DNA from: Rhodovastum sp963804495
GTDB taxonomy: Bacteria; Pseudomonadota; Alphaproteobacteria; Acetobacterales; Acetobacteraceae
NCBI GenBank assembly: GCA_963804495.1
Contig: CAWDQN010000012.1
Span: 62,001-126,000, forward strand
Length of the DNA: 64,000 nucleotides
Reading direction: 5' to 3'
This document shows positions 40,886-48,633 of the stretch, piece by piece. Both the position numbers and the translations under genes were made by a program. Below the pieces are notes generated by a model that worked only from the letters and a program-made list of their open reading frames with translations, was not told the DNA's origin and did not search any database. How positions within the stretch are numbered: the first letter of the stretch is position 1; every line of letters begins with the position of its first letter.

Positions 40886-41592
40886 TCGTGGGGAACTGGA
40901 TGCGTCGGCAGCCGATCACCATCGGCGGCGATATGCTTGTCTCCGAAGCGAAGCGGCTGATGAGCGAAAACAACCTGCACGCATTGCCGGTGGTCGATGC
41001 CACTGGCCGCCTGCGCGGGCTGGTGACGCGCGCCAACCTGTTGCGCATGGGGCATTTCGTCATGCGCACCCAAAGCTCCGACGAGTTCAGTTTTTACGTC
41101 AACCGCCTGCGCGTGCGCGACGTGATGCTGCGCAATCCGGCGACCATGCAAAGCCACGAGACCATGGAAGAATGTCTGCGCAAGGGGCGGGCGCTCGGCG
41201 TGGCCCAGTTCCCGGTGCTGGAGAACGACAAGGTGGTGGGTGTCATTTCCGCCAACGAGATTTTCCAACTCGCGGCGCACTGCGCCGGCGCCTGCGAGAA
41301 GCGCAACGGCGTCACCCTGGCGCCGCTGAAGCTCGAACCAGGCATGCTCGGCAGGATCGTGGATGTCGCCGAGGCTGCCGGTGCCGTGCTGCAGGCCATC
41401 TACCCGATCGGACGCCCGGACAACGGCGAGTCGGGAGGACAGAAATCGGTGATCCTGCGCTTTCATGCCGCCAACTCCGCGGCTGTCGTCACGGCGCTTG
41501 AAACCGCGGGCTTTGCTGTCGCCGAGTCCAGCGGGGCCGAGTCCAGCGGGGCCGAGTCCAGCGGGACCGATGCCATGGCGCTGGCAGAGTAG
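40882..41592 (+). CDS. ppsC: Phenylphosphate synthase subunit C (CBS-domain regulatory subunit)
   Basis: A 236-residue protein (about 25 kDa) with a tandem CBS pair: VGNWMRRQPITIGGDMLVSEAKRLM (residues 3-27) and VRDVMLRNPATMQSHETMEECLRKG (about 75-100). This matches the 24-kDa CBS subunit that stimulates the Thauera phenylphosphate synthase. A domain of about 75 residues follows, and the end has three copies of AESSG from a 15-base tandem repeat. AGGAGG-like ribosome site upstream of ATG 40882. In Thauera the three pps genes are adjacent; here ppsC is separated from ppsAB by three genes. Confidence 0.85.
   Translation: MIVGNWMRRQPITIGGDMLVSEAKRLMSENNLHALPVVDATGRLRGLVTRANLLRMGHFVMRTQSSDEFSFYVNRLRVRDVMLRNPATMQSHETMEECLRKGRALGVAQFPVLENDKVVGVISANEIFQLAAHCAGACEKRNGVTLAPLKLEPGMLGRIVDVAEAAGAVLQAIYPIGRPDNGESGGQKSVILRFHAANSAAVVTALETAGFAVAESSGAESSGAESSGTDAMALAE
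41521..41565. repeat. 15-base tandem repeat in the 3' end of ppsC
   Basis: Three copies of GCCGAGTCCAGCGGG (or a one-base variant), encoding repeated A-E-S-S-G. Repeat number could vary without changing the frame. Confidence 0.85.
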
Positions 41593-41605
41593 GGAAGGAA
41601 AACAA

Positions 41606-42205
41606 ATGTCCGCCGATCCTAAGAACCGCCCGCTGGTTGTTGCCATCACCGGGGCCACCGGAGTGATCTATGGCGTCGAGATGTTGCGCGTGCTGAAGGA
41701 GTGCGGGCAGGAGACGCACCTGATCCTGAGCGAGGCGGCCGGGCTCAATCTGTCCATCGAAACCAGATATTCCCTCAACGATGTGGCCTCCCTGGCCACC
41801 GTCACATACAATAACAAGGATGTTGCCGCCGCCGTCGCCAGCGGGTCGTTCCGCACCCGGGGCATGATCGTCGCGCCCTGCACCATCAAAACACTCTCGG
41901 CAATCGCCCATTCCTTCACCTATAATCTGGTCGCCCGCGCCGCCGACGTAACCCTCAAGGAGCGCCGCCCGCTGGTGCTGATGGTGCGCGAAACGCCGCT
42001 GCACAAAGGCCATCTCGATCTCATGAGCCGCGCCGCCGACTGCGGCGCCGTGATCCTGCCGCCGATGCCGGCCTTCTACCACCGTCCCGAAACGATCATG
42101 GACATTATCCACCAGAGCATCGGCAAGGCGCTCGACCAGGTCGAGATCGAACACAATCTCTTCAAGCGCTGGACCGGCAGCACGAACGGCCACCCGCGCC
42201 GGTGA
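41606..42205 (+). CDS. ubiX: UbiX-family flavin prenyltransferase
   Basis: A 199-residue prenyltransferase that makes prenylated FMN, the cofactor of UbiD enzymes. FMN/dimethylallyl-phosphate binding is shown by VVAITGATGVIYGVEMLRVL at the N-terminus, APCTIKTLSAIAHSF (near residue 92) and LMVRETPLHKGHLDLM. It supplies the cofactor for the UbiD-type carboxylase of the same operon. GGGAAGGAA precedes ATG 41606. The stop overlaps the GTG of the next gene. Confidence 0.92.
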   Translation: MSADPKNRPLVVAITGATGVIYGVEMLRVLKECGQETHLILSEAAGLNLSIETRYSLNDVASLATVTYNNKDVAAAVASGSFRTRGMIVAPCTIKTLSAIAHSFTYNLVARAADVTLKERRPLVLMVRETPLHKGHLDLMSRAADCGAVILPPMPAFYHRPETIMDIIHQSIGKALDQVEIEHNLFKRWTGSTNGHPRR

Positions 42206-42711
42206 GCGATCCGGTGCCGCCGGCCAGCGACTCATGGTCGTTCGCGCGGCACTTCTACGCCGAACCGGAGGTCGCCGATGCCTGCCTCGGGTTGCAGGAT
42301 GACCTCGGTGCGGATGTCTGCCTGGTGCTGCACCTGTTGCACCTCGCGCTCATGTGCCGGTCGGTCTCGGCTGCATCCGTGGCCGGGATGGCGGCGGCGG
42401 CGCGTCCGTGGCGGGAGTCCGTGATCGTGCCGCTTCGCCTGGTCCGGCGCGGGCTCCGCCAGCCGCCCGCGGGATATGCCGGGGCGGCGGCCTTGCGAAC
42501 CTCCGTCGCGGCGATGGAGATTGAAGCCGAACGGATGCAGCTTGCGTTTCTCGATGCATTGGACACGACCGCCCAGCCGGCGACGCCGCCGCCTGCCGCG
42601 GCGCGGAACAATCTGGCGGCCTACTGCGACCTGCTGGGCCAACCGCCGGAAAGCGTGAACCGGCTGCTGGCGCTGTTCGACGGATACCACAGTGTGCATG
42701 TGGCGGAATGA
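42202..42711 (+). CDS. TIGR02444 family protein
   Basis: A 169-residue protein with the pattern SFARHFYAEPEVADACLGLQDDLGADVCLVLHLLHLA, typical of the TIGR02444 family of unknown function found in proteobacteria. Alanine-rich helical remainder, no signal peptide. GTG start overlaps the ubiX stop (GTGA), so it is translated from the phenol transcript. Whether it belongs to the pathway or is a passenger is not clear. Confidence 0.75.
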   Translation: MSDPVPPASDSWSFARHFYAEPEVADACLGLQDDLGADVCLVLHLLHLALMCRSVSAASVAGMAAAARPWRESVIVPLRLVRRGLRQPPAGYAGAAALRTSVAAMEIEAERMQLAFLDALDTTAQPATPPPAAARNNLAAYCDLLGQPPESVNRLLALFDGYHSVHVAE

Positions 42712-42797
42712 CATCTTGGGCACACGGGATTGGACCACCCGGGAGCGGTATGCGAATGTTCCGGCCGCCACCCTGCCGATGCTGGGGAAAAACCCGG

Positions 42798-43556
42798 ATG
42801 CCAGACGCCACAACGCGGGCCGCCGCTTTGCTGATCGCGGCGCGACACGACCCCGCGCAGCGCCTGCCGGATCTGCCGGCCGGCTTGCGCCCGGCCGACC
42901 GCGCGGCCGCCTACGCCATCCAGCGCCAGGTGGCGGCAAGCTTCACTGCGATCGGCGGTTGGAAAGTCAGCCCCTTCCTGCCCGATGGCCCGCCCTTTTG
43001 CGGCCCGCTGCCGGAAGCCGGCATCAGGGCAAGCCCGGCCACGCTGTCGTCCGCCGCGTTCTTGCTGCGCGGCGTGGAGGCCGAAGTGTCGCTGCGGCTC
43101 GCGCGTGACCTGCCGCCGCGCGCCACCCCTTATTCCCGCGACGAGGTGGCCGACGCCATCGGCGCGCTTCATCCGGCCATCGAAGTGTTGCAGTCGCGTT
43201 TCCTGGAGCCCACCGCCGTCGCCCCGCTTTCCGGTCTGGCGGACACTCAGGCCCATGGTGCTTTCGTGTATGGCGCGCCCGTCGCGTCCTGGCGCGGCAT
43301 CGACCTCACCACCGAACGCGTGGTGCAAAGCGTCGATGGCGCGGTGAACGCGACCCACACCGGCCACCCGGGCGGCGATCTGCTGGGCCAGGTGGCGTGG
43401 CTGGCCAATGAGGGCAGCCTGTGGGCGGGCGGGCTGAAATCCGGCCAGTTCGTGACCTGCGGGTCCTGGACGGGGGCCAACCTTGTGGGGCCGGCGGCGC
43501 GGGTGCGGGTGGTGTTTTCCACCTTGGGGGCGGTGGCGCTTGATTTCGTTGGATAA
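42798..43556 (+). CDS. Fumarylacetoacetase / 2-keto-4-pentenoate hydratase family protein
   Basis: A 252-residue protein of the FAH-fold hydratase/decarboxylase family. It shows LRPADRAAAYAIQRQVAAS at the N-terminus, the acidic metal-site region VEAEVSLRLARDLPP (residues about 93-107), AIEVLQSRF and the C-terminal SGQFVTCGSWTGAN, as in 2-hydroxypentadienoate hydratases. Such enzymes act late in aromatic ring-cleavage pathways and need a divalent metal. ATG 42798. The gap to the previous gene is 86 bases, so it may be a separate unit; a role in aromatic breakdown is suggested by position only. Confidence 0.8.
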   Translation: MPDATTRAAALLIAARHDPAQRLPDLPAGLRPADRAAAYAIQRQVAASFTAIGGWKVSPFLPDGPPFCGPLPEAGIRASPATLSSAAFLLRGVEAEVSLRLARDLPPRATPYSRDEVADAIGALHPAIEVLQSRFLEPTAVAPLSGLADTQAHGAFVYGAPVASWRGIDLTTERVVQSVDGAVNATHTGHPGGDLLGQVAWLANEGSLWAGGLKSGQFVTCGSWTGANLVGPAARVRVVFSTLGAVALDFVG

Positions 43557-43561
43557 TGGCA

Positions 43562-43630
43562 GCGCAAGCAAGGCCAGGGCTCTGCCCTGGACCCGCAAGG
43601 GGCCAGCGGGCCCCTTGACCCCGCTCCTTT
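43562..43630. repeat. GC-rich palindromic intergenic repeat
   Basis: AAGGCCAGGGCTCTGCCCTGG, ACCCGC linker, AAGGGGCCAGCGGGCCCCTTG, then ACCCCG. Located just after the FAH-family gene, where it could act as terminator. Confidence 0.8.
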
Positions 43631-43709
43631 AGGCTATCCTGGTTGACCCGCGGGCGCGGGCTGCGCAGGGTGCCGCGCCGAAACGCCAGCAAAACCGGAC
43701 GCAGCCGCC

Positions 43710-44411
43710 ATGACCACTTCCCGGGTCGCCCGCCGTGCCGCCCTGACTGCCCTTTGCCTGCCTGCGCTCCTGACCGCCTGCGGCGGGCCGCCACCGCCGG
43801 CCCGGTTCGCCTCGCTGAGCTGGGACTACCTGCAGCCGCTGAAGCTGAACGTGGCCACGATCGAGGTGGACAGTTCCTGGACCTCGCGCGCCGGCAGCCG
43901 CGAGAGGGGATACCTCGCCCCGACCCCGCCGGTGGACGCGCTGCGCCGCATGGCTGACGACCGGCTGATCCCCGCCGGAAACGCGGGGCGGGCGGTGTTC
44001 GTCATCGACGACGCCTCGATCGTGCAGCTGCGCGACACCTACCAGGGCAGCTTCGCCGTGCACCTCGGCGTGTTCGCAGCCGACGGCACGCGCCGCGGCA
44101 CTGCCGCGGCACGGGTGGGGCGCACGCATATCATCGACGACGACAGTGCCAACGGCGTGCGGGCCGAGTTGTACGACATGGTCAAGCAAATGATGTCGGA
44201 CATGAACGTCGAATTCCAGTACCAGGTGCAGAAGTCGCTGCACGACGATCTGCAGACCACCGCGCCGGCGGCGCCGGGGGCGGGTCCGGTAGAGCAGCAG
44301 GAACTGACCTCGCCGACCGCGATCCCGCCACCCGCAATCGCCCCGGCGGCCGTGCCGCCGGCCTCGGCGGTGCCCTTTTCCAGCCCCGGGCCAACCAAGC
44401 TGGTCCCCTAA
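43710..44411 (+). CDS. Putative lipoprotein of unknown function
   Basis: A 233-residue exported protein. The signal peptide ends in a lipobox (ALLTACGG, cysteine near residue 25), so it should be lipid-anchored in the envelope. The middle (VATIEVDSSWTSRAGSRERGYLAPTPPVDALRRMADDRL and DDASIVQLRDTYQGSFAVHLGVF) looks like a folded domain common in alphaproteobacterial hypothetical proteins. The C-terminal 45 residues are a Pro/Ala tail. No enzymatic motif. Stands between the phenol run and cspA. Confidence 0.75.
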   Translation: MTTSRVARRAALTALCLPALLTACGGPPPPARFASLSWDYLQPLKLNVATIEVDSSWTSRAGSRERGYLAPTPPVDALRRMADDRLIPAGNAGRAVFVIDDASIVQLRDTYQGSFAVHLGVFAADGTRRGTAAARVGRTHIIDDDSANGVRAELYDMVKQMMSDMNVEFQYQVQKSLHDDLQTTAPAAPGAGPVEQQELTSPTAIPPPAIAPAAVPPASAVPFSSPGPTKLVP

Positions 44412-44564
44412 CGGGCTCATTGTGACCATACCTTTGCAGATGAGACGGATTCAGCGTATCGTTCCGCTTGGCGGCCGGCTACGTGACGTGGCGAAGAATG
44501 AACGGGCCGGCCCCACGGCAGGGGCGCGGCCAACGTGCGCCCGCAGCAAGGAGGCGGCACGTCA

Positions 44565-44774
44565 ATGCCCAAGGGCACTGTCAAGTGGTTCAACCCGACC
44601 AAGGGTTACGGGTTCGTCGCGCCGGACACGGGCGGCAAGGATGTCTTCGTGCATATCAGCGCCGTGCAGAAGGCCGGCCTGCGGACTCTGAACGAAGGCC
44701 AGAGGCTCAGCTTCGAAATCGAGCAGCAGCAGAACGGACGTGCCGCCGCGGTGAACCTTATCGCCGGCGACTGA
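44565..44774 (+). CDS. Cold-shock protein (CspA family)
   Basis: A 69-residue single cold-shock domain that binds single-stranded RNA/DNA. RNP1 is KGYGFVAPD and RNP2 DVFVHISAV; the start is GTVKWFNPTKG. ATG 44565 has a perfect AAGGAGG eleven bases upstream. The leader of about 150 bases since the previous gene could form the usual cold-sensing structure but none was modelled. Followed by a short terminator. Confidence 0.95.
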   Translation: MPKGTVKWFNPTKGYGFVAPDTGGKDVFVHISAVQKAGLRTLNEGQRLSFEIEQQQNGRAAAVNLIAGD

Positions 44775-44775
44775 G

Positions 44776-44792
44776 CCCGGCTTGCCGGGTTT
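44776..44792 (+). terminator. Rho-independent terminator of the cold-shock gene
   Basis: CCCGGC-TT-GCCGGG followed by TTT, overlapping the stop region. A second perfect hairpin GACCCCGCC/GGCGGGGTC lies at 44828-44847. Confidence 0.65.
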
Positions 44793-44875
44793 AATGGCCC
44801 GGCGCGGCTGACAGGCCGGCAGATTGCGACCCCGCCGGGGCGGGGTCGGGCGGCGAGCGAATTGCCTCGGGCGTT

Positions 44876-44909
44876 GCGCCGGCTCGGGCGATGCGCCGGC
44901 TCGGGCGAT
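44876..44909. repeat. 17-base tandem repeat
   Basis: GCGCCGGCTCGGGCGAT occurs twice in a row, followed by a partial third copy (GCGCCGG), in non-coding DNA between the cold-shock and methyltransferase genes. Confidence 0.85.
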
Positions 44910-45051
44910 GCGCCGGATGGATGTCGCGCGTGGTTGGCCAGCCATGCATTTCCATTTATTTGCGTTTGTGTTACACAACGGTGTCACCGTCGCGCGTCCG
45001 CGCGCTTCGCCGTGGCCAGCGAGCGCCTCCACAGCGGATGAACGAGGGATC

Positions 45052-45715
45052 ATGAGTTCAAACCACCCAGACCCAGCGTCGGGCGGAACCTATTGCGTCG
45101 CTTGATGCCGATGCCGTGCGTGCGGCCTACCGGCGTTGGGCGGCGAGCTACGACGCCGTGTTCGGCGGCGTCTCAGCCTGGGGGCGCCGCCGCGCCGTGG
45201 CGGAAGCAAATCTTCTGCCCGGCAGCCGGGTGCTGGAGGTAGGTGTCGGCACCGGCCTCGCCTTGCCGCACTACCGGAAGGAAAAGCGTATCACCGGCAT
45301 CGACCTCTCGGCCGAAATGCTGGAGCGGGCGCGCACGCGGGTTGTGCGCGAGGATCTGGCGAACGTTATCGGTCTGCTGGAGATGGACGCCGAGGCGACC
45401 AGTTTCGCCCCGGCCAGCTTCGACATCGCGGTGGCGATGTTCGTCGCCTCGGTGGTGCCGAACCCGCGCCGTCTGCTGGCAGAAATGCGGCGGGTGGTCC
45501 GGCCGGGCGGTCACATCCTGTTCGTCAACCACTTCGCCGCCGAGCGCGGCCCACGTTGGTGGGCGGAAAGGGCGTTGGCGCCTGCCTCGCGCAAGCTGGG
45601 CTGGCATCCCGATTTCGCACTCGAGGCGCTGCTGCCGGACGAGGACCGCGCCACCGCCACGCGGCGTTCGGTGCCGCCATTCGGCCTTTTCACCCTGGTG
45701 CGGCTGCCGAACTGA
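45052..45715 (+). CDS. SAM-dependent methyltransferase, phosphatidylethanolamine N-methyltransferase type (start region broken by one inserted base)
   Basis: Class I methyltransferase resembling bacterial PmtA. The pattern AVRAAYRRWAASYDAVFG, motif I VLEVGVGTGLALPHY, ITGIDLSAEMLERA and the WHPDF end are typical of PmtA-like enzymes that methylate phosphatidylethanolamine at the membrane. In the present reading no good start lies in frame: the first usable codon is GTG 45116 without ribosome site. Removing one T from GAGTTC at 45055-45060 makes ATG 45052 (GAGGG upstream) open the right frame as M-S-Q-T-T-Q-T-Q, leading to PIASLDADAV. The expected GAGTC is a GANTC site. Restored length about 220 residues. 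Confidence 0.78.
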
Positions 45716-46467
45716 CGCGACCGTACTGCATGGCGACGCTTGGCCCGCCGGAACGCCGGCGGGACCAACGCTTTATGTCCGATGGCCTGCGAGCCACCGG
45801 ATGCTGGTTACACACCGGCAGACCCTCGAGATGCGGCCGCACACCCCGTCCTGGCCGGCCAATAGTCCGGTCACGCACGAGCATCTATCGCTCCGCACGG
45901 CCCGCCCGATAATAAGTCTTGTGTGGTCGGCGCGGCGCAGGGCCGGATCACGCCAATGTTTGCTTGTCGATCATCCGGGACCGTTTCTTCCCGCGACGCT
46001 GTCGGCCCGCTTCCTCCCGGCGCCTCGCCCAGCCAGCCGATTCGGGCGTGGATCCCGCGAAATCCACAAAACGCTTGATTTATATTGGTTTCCTTGCGTT
46101 AAATCAACTCAACCGTGGTCATTTGCCCGCCGGGTGCACGCCCGTACAGCGCCGGACTTATGCTGTTTTTCGCCGCAAGCCAGACTGTTCGTCCGCCAAG
46201 GTAAACCTCCTACAACCCACGGCCGGGTAAGGAATTTTTCACTAAACCCTTGAAATCAGGTAAAACGATCACAGTCTCGCGACCGACACAGGGGTGTGGC
46301 GAAGATACAACATTCGGCGCGGGAAACGCTCCAACGAGGCGATGCGACGGTATTCAGCGCTGGCCACGCGGCTTTCATAGCAATACGTTGCTTGAGAAGT
46401 CGAATGGGCGGCCAGTCGTCCGTCCGGGGGTTGCGCCCGGCGACCCGAAACACGAGGAGAACGAGCT
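45716..46467. other. Long intergenic stretch upstream of the OmpA-type gene
   Basis: About 750 bases, one of the longest gene-free stretches here. Apart from the terminator hairpin at 45740, only short frames without ribosome sites or motifs are seen. Bases 46060-46110 and 46240-46310 are AT-richer. A long regulated leader of the porin gene or a small RNA could be hidden here, but I see no specific signal for either. Confidence 0.45.
45740..45768 (+). terminator. Terminator hairpin after the methyltransferase gene
   Basis: TTGG-CCCGCCGG-AACG-CCGGCGGG-A-CCAA: eight perfect inner pairs and an outer four-base arm. No clear T-run follows. Confidence 0.6.
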
Positions 46468-47604
46468 ATGAAGCTTCGGAGTTTGCTGTTGACCGCGACC
46501 ATCATGGCGGTGCCGGCGGCGGCTATGGCGGCTGACCCTGTCAACGGCGTTTATGTCGGCCTGGGGGCCGGGTTCGACTACCTGAACACGGTGAACGGCA
46601 CCAACCTGGTGTTCGCCGCGCCGATCCCCGGCAACCCGGGCAACGGCGTTCCCGTCAACAGCGCCAACCTCACCTCCAGCGGCGGCTGGGCAGTGCTCGG
46701 CAGTGTCGGCTGGGGCTTCGGCAACGGCGTGCGGGTCGAAGTCGAGGGCAACTACCGCGAGAACCACACCCGCGTCGGCAACTCGGTCTATGTCGGCGGC
46801 GGCGCGAACTTCCAGCAAGACGGCGTGATGGTGAACGCCCTGTATGACTTCACCACTCTCGCCCCGTGGGTGTCGCCCTATATCGGCGTCGGCTTCGGCT
46901 ACGAGCAGAACGCCCTGCAAAACGGCAAGGTCTACTCGACCACCCTTCGCAATCAGGCGACCGTCAACTTCACCAACTCCGCCCGCGGTGCGGCGGCTGG
47001 CCAGCTGATCATCGGTGCGGCGTTCCCGATCTCGGGCGTCCCGGGCCTGGCGATCACCACCGAGTTCCGCTTCATGGGTGAGTTCGCCAACCAGACCTAC
47101 GATGGCCGCACCACGCTGGCGCGTCCGGTTGCCGGCGGGCTGTATGGCACGAGCCTGAAGCTCGACGCGCCGACCAACGAAGACTTCCTGATCGGCCTGC
47201 GTTACGCCTTCAACGCCGCGCCGCCGCCGCCGCCGCCGGCCCCGGCTCCGCTGGTTGCCCCGGCCCCGGCCCCGGCCCGCACCTATCTGGTGTTCTTCGA
47301 TTGGGACCGCGCCGACCTGAGCGCGCGCGCCCGGCAGATCATCGCCGAGGCGGCGCAGGCATCGACCCATGTGCAGCTGACCCAGATCGAAGTGTCGGGC
47401 TACGCGGACCGCACCGGCACCGCGCAGTACAACCTGGGCCTGTCGCGCCGCCGCGCCGACAACGTGGCCGCCGAGCTGGTCCGTCTGGGCGTGCCCAAGA
47501 ACGTCATCGCCATTCAGGCCTTCGGCGACACCCACCTGCTGGTGCCGACCGGCCCGGGCGTTCGCGAGCCGCAGAACCGTCGCGTCGAAATCGTCCTGAA
47601 GTAG
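46468..47604 (+). CDS. OmpA-family outer-membrane porin
   Basis: A 378-residue outer-membrane protein. The signal peptide (MKLRSLLLTATIMAVPAAAMA) is cut near residue 21. An eight-strand beta-barrel follows (YVGLGAGFDYLNTV to LIGLRYAFNAA, about 25-250), then a Pro/Ala hinge and a peptidoglycan-binding OmpA domain (about 270-378) with the key pattern VSGYADRTGTAQYNLGLSRRRADNVAAEL and EPQNRRVEIVLK. It links the outer membrane to the cell wall. AGGAGAACGAGCT precedes ATG 46468. Ends in a strong terminator; likely highly expressed. Confidence 0.93.
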   Translation: MKLRSLLLTATIMAVPAAAMAADPVNGVYVGLGAGFDYLNTVNGTNLVFAAPIPGNPGNGVPVNSANLTSSGGWAVLGSVGWGFGNGVRVEVEGNYRENHTRVGNSVYVGGGANFQQDGVMVNALYDFTTLAPWVSPYIGVGFGYEQNALQNGKVYSTTLRNQATVNFTNSARGAAAGQLIIGAAFPISGVPGLAITTEFRFMGEFANQTYDGRTTLARPVAGGLYGTSLKLDAPTNEDFLIGLRYAFNAAPPPPPPAPAPLVAPAPAPARTYLVFFDWDRADLSARARQIIAEAAQASTHVQLTQIEVSGYADRTGTAQYNLGLSRRRADNVAAELVRLGVPKNVIAIQAFGDTHLLVPTGPGVREPQNRRVEIVLK

Positions 47605-47620
47605 TCTTCGGCTGAACGGA

Positions 47621-47655
47621 AACGCCGCCGTCCCTCGGGGCGGCGGCGTTTTCTT
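47621..47655 (+). terminator. Rho-independent terminator of the OmpA-type gene
   Basis: AACGCCGCCG-T-CCC / GGGGCGGCGGCGTT stem followed by TTTCTT, 17 bases after the stop codon. Confidence 0.85.
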
Positions 47656-47667
47656 GTACGGCGGAAG

Positions 47668-47850
47668 GAAGTAAGGCCAGGGCTCTGCCCTGACCCCATA
47701 CCTTCAGACAGTCGTATAGTGAGGGGTGAGGAAGTGTTTGTGACACGTCCTCACCCCCCTTCACTATACGGCTGTCTAAAAATTAATGGGTTCTCAGGGC
47801 CTCTCGGCCCTTAGCGGGGTCCAGGGGCAGAGCCGCTGGCCTTACTTCGT
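47668..47850. repeat. Composite palindromic element (second copy of repeat arm - hairpin - repeat arm)
   Basis: The left arm (47668-47697, CCAGGGCTCTGCCCTG) and right arm (47790-47848, with GGGCCTCTCGGCCC and CCAGGGGCAGAGCC) flank a long hairpin at about 47704-47778 (AGACAG-CGTATAGTGA...TCACTATACG-CTGTCT). Arm sequences and the outer hairpin bases match the element at 1276-1466, while the hairpin core differs with compensating changes. Sits between two convergent genes and reaches the end of the minus-strand lipoprotein gene. Confidence 0.75.
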
Positions 47851-48447
47851 CGCCGCGGAGGCGTGCTTCGCCGGCTTGGCCGGTTTCTCCGGCTTTTCAG
47901 GCTTTTCCGGCGCCGCCGGGCACTCGCTGAATTTCAGCGCCTGCGGAATGCTTTGCGTCTTGGTGTCGGCAAAGCCCGGCAGTTCCTCGGGCTTGCTCAG
48001 CGCCATCACCTCGTCGAACTCGCCCAGGGTGCGCTCGCAGAACTGGCTGCCCAGCACCATGGCGCGTTGGGACTGGGCATTGGCGAGCTGGCTGACGTAT
48101 TCATCGCGCGTCTGCTGCCAGCGCCGCTTGTCATTGCGGCTGAAGTAGTTTTCCGCCGCCTTCGCCTGCTGCAGCAGCGCCGGCCGATAGCGGGTGATGA
48201 AGGCATTGTATTTTTCATCCGCCCGGCATGACAGGGCGGCGACCATCAGATTGCTCTGCAGCGCCGCCACCGAGAACGCCGTCACCTCGGTATGGCGCGC
48301 GCACCAGGGCGCCGGGGGCGGCTCCGGCAGCGGCGGCGGCACATAGGCGGCCTGTGGCGGCGGCGGTGGAGGCGCCTCCTTGGCGCAGCCGGCGAGCAGG
48401 GCGACGAATGACAGGGCGGCATATCGGACCAGCGCGGGACGCAGCAT
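47842..48447 (-). CDS. Putative lipoprotein with Pro-rich and Lys/Pro-rich ends
   Basis: A 201-residue exported protein. The signal peptide ends in a lipobox LLAGCAKE (cysteine near residue 21), followed by a polyproline stretch. A folded part (residues about 45-165: APWCARHTEVTAFSVAALQSNLMVAALSCRADEKYNAFI to SQFCERTLGEFDEVMAL) with several cysteines resembles small alphaproteobacterial envelope proteins of unknown function. The C-terminus has the repeat PEKPEKPEKPAKPAK, which may touch the cell wall. ATG 48447 is chosen as it gives the compact signal peptide; ATG 48456 and longer starts are possible. Confidence 0.72.
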   Translation of the reverse strand: MLRPALVRYAALSFVALLAGCAKEAPPPPPPQAAYVPPPLPEPPPAPWCARHTEVTAFSVAALQSNLMVAALSCRADEKYNAFITRYRPALLQQAKAAENYFSRNDKRRWQQTRDEYVSQLANAQSQRAMVLGSQFCERTLGEFDEVMALSKPEELPGFADTKTQSIPQALKFSECPAAPEKPEKPEKPAKPAKHASAATK

Positions 48448-48633
48448 GCAAACCATCCAGAGGCAGGGGAAGACGCGCAGCAATAGGCCGGGTCCGCCGC
48501 GTCGCGCAACAGCACCCCGGGTGCCCGACGCAAGAAGGGACGCTGCGCTGCAGTGATTGGGGGGATTGCATATGTCGCGGGTCTGATATGCTGCCGGATA
48601 TGCTAGACCTCACACAGCCGTGACGAGAGCCGC

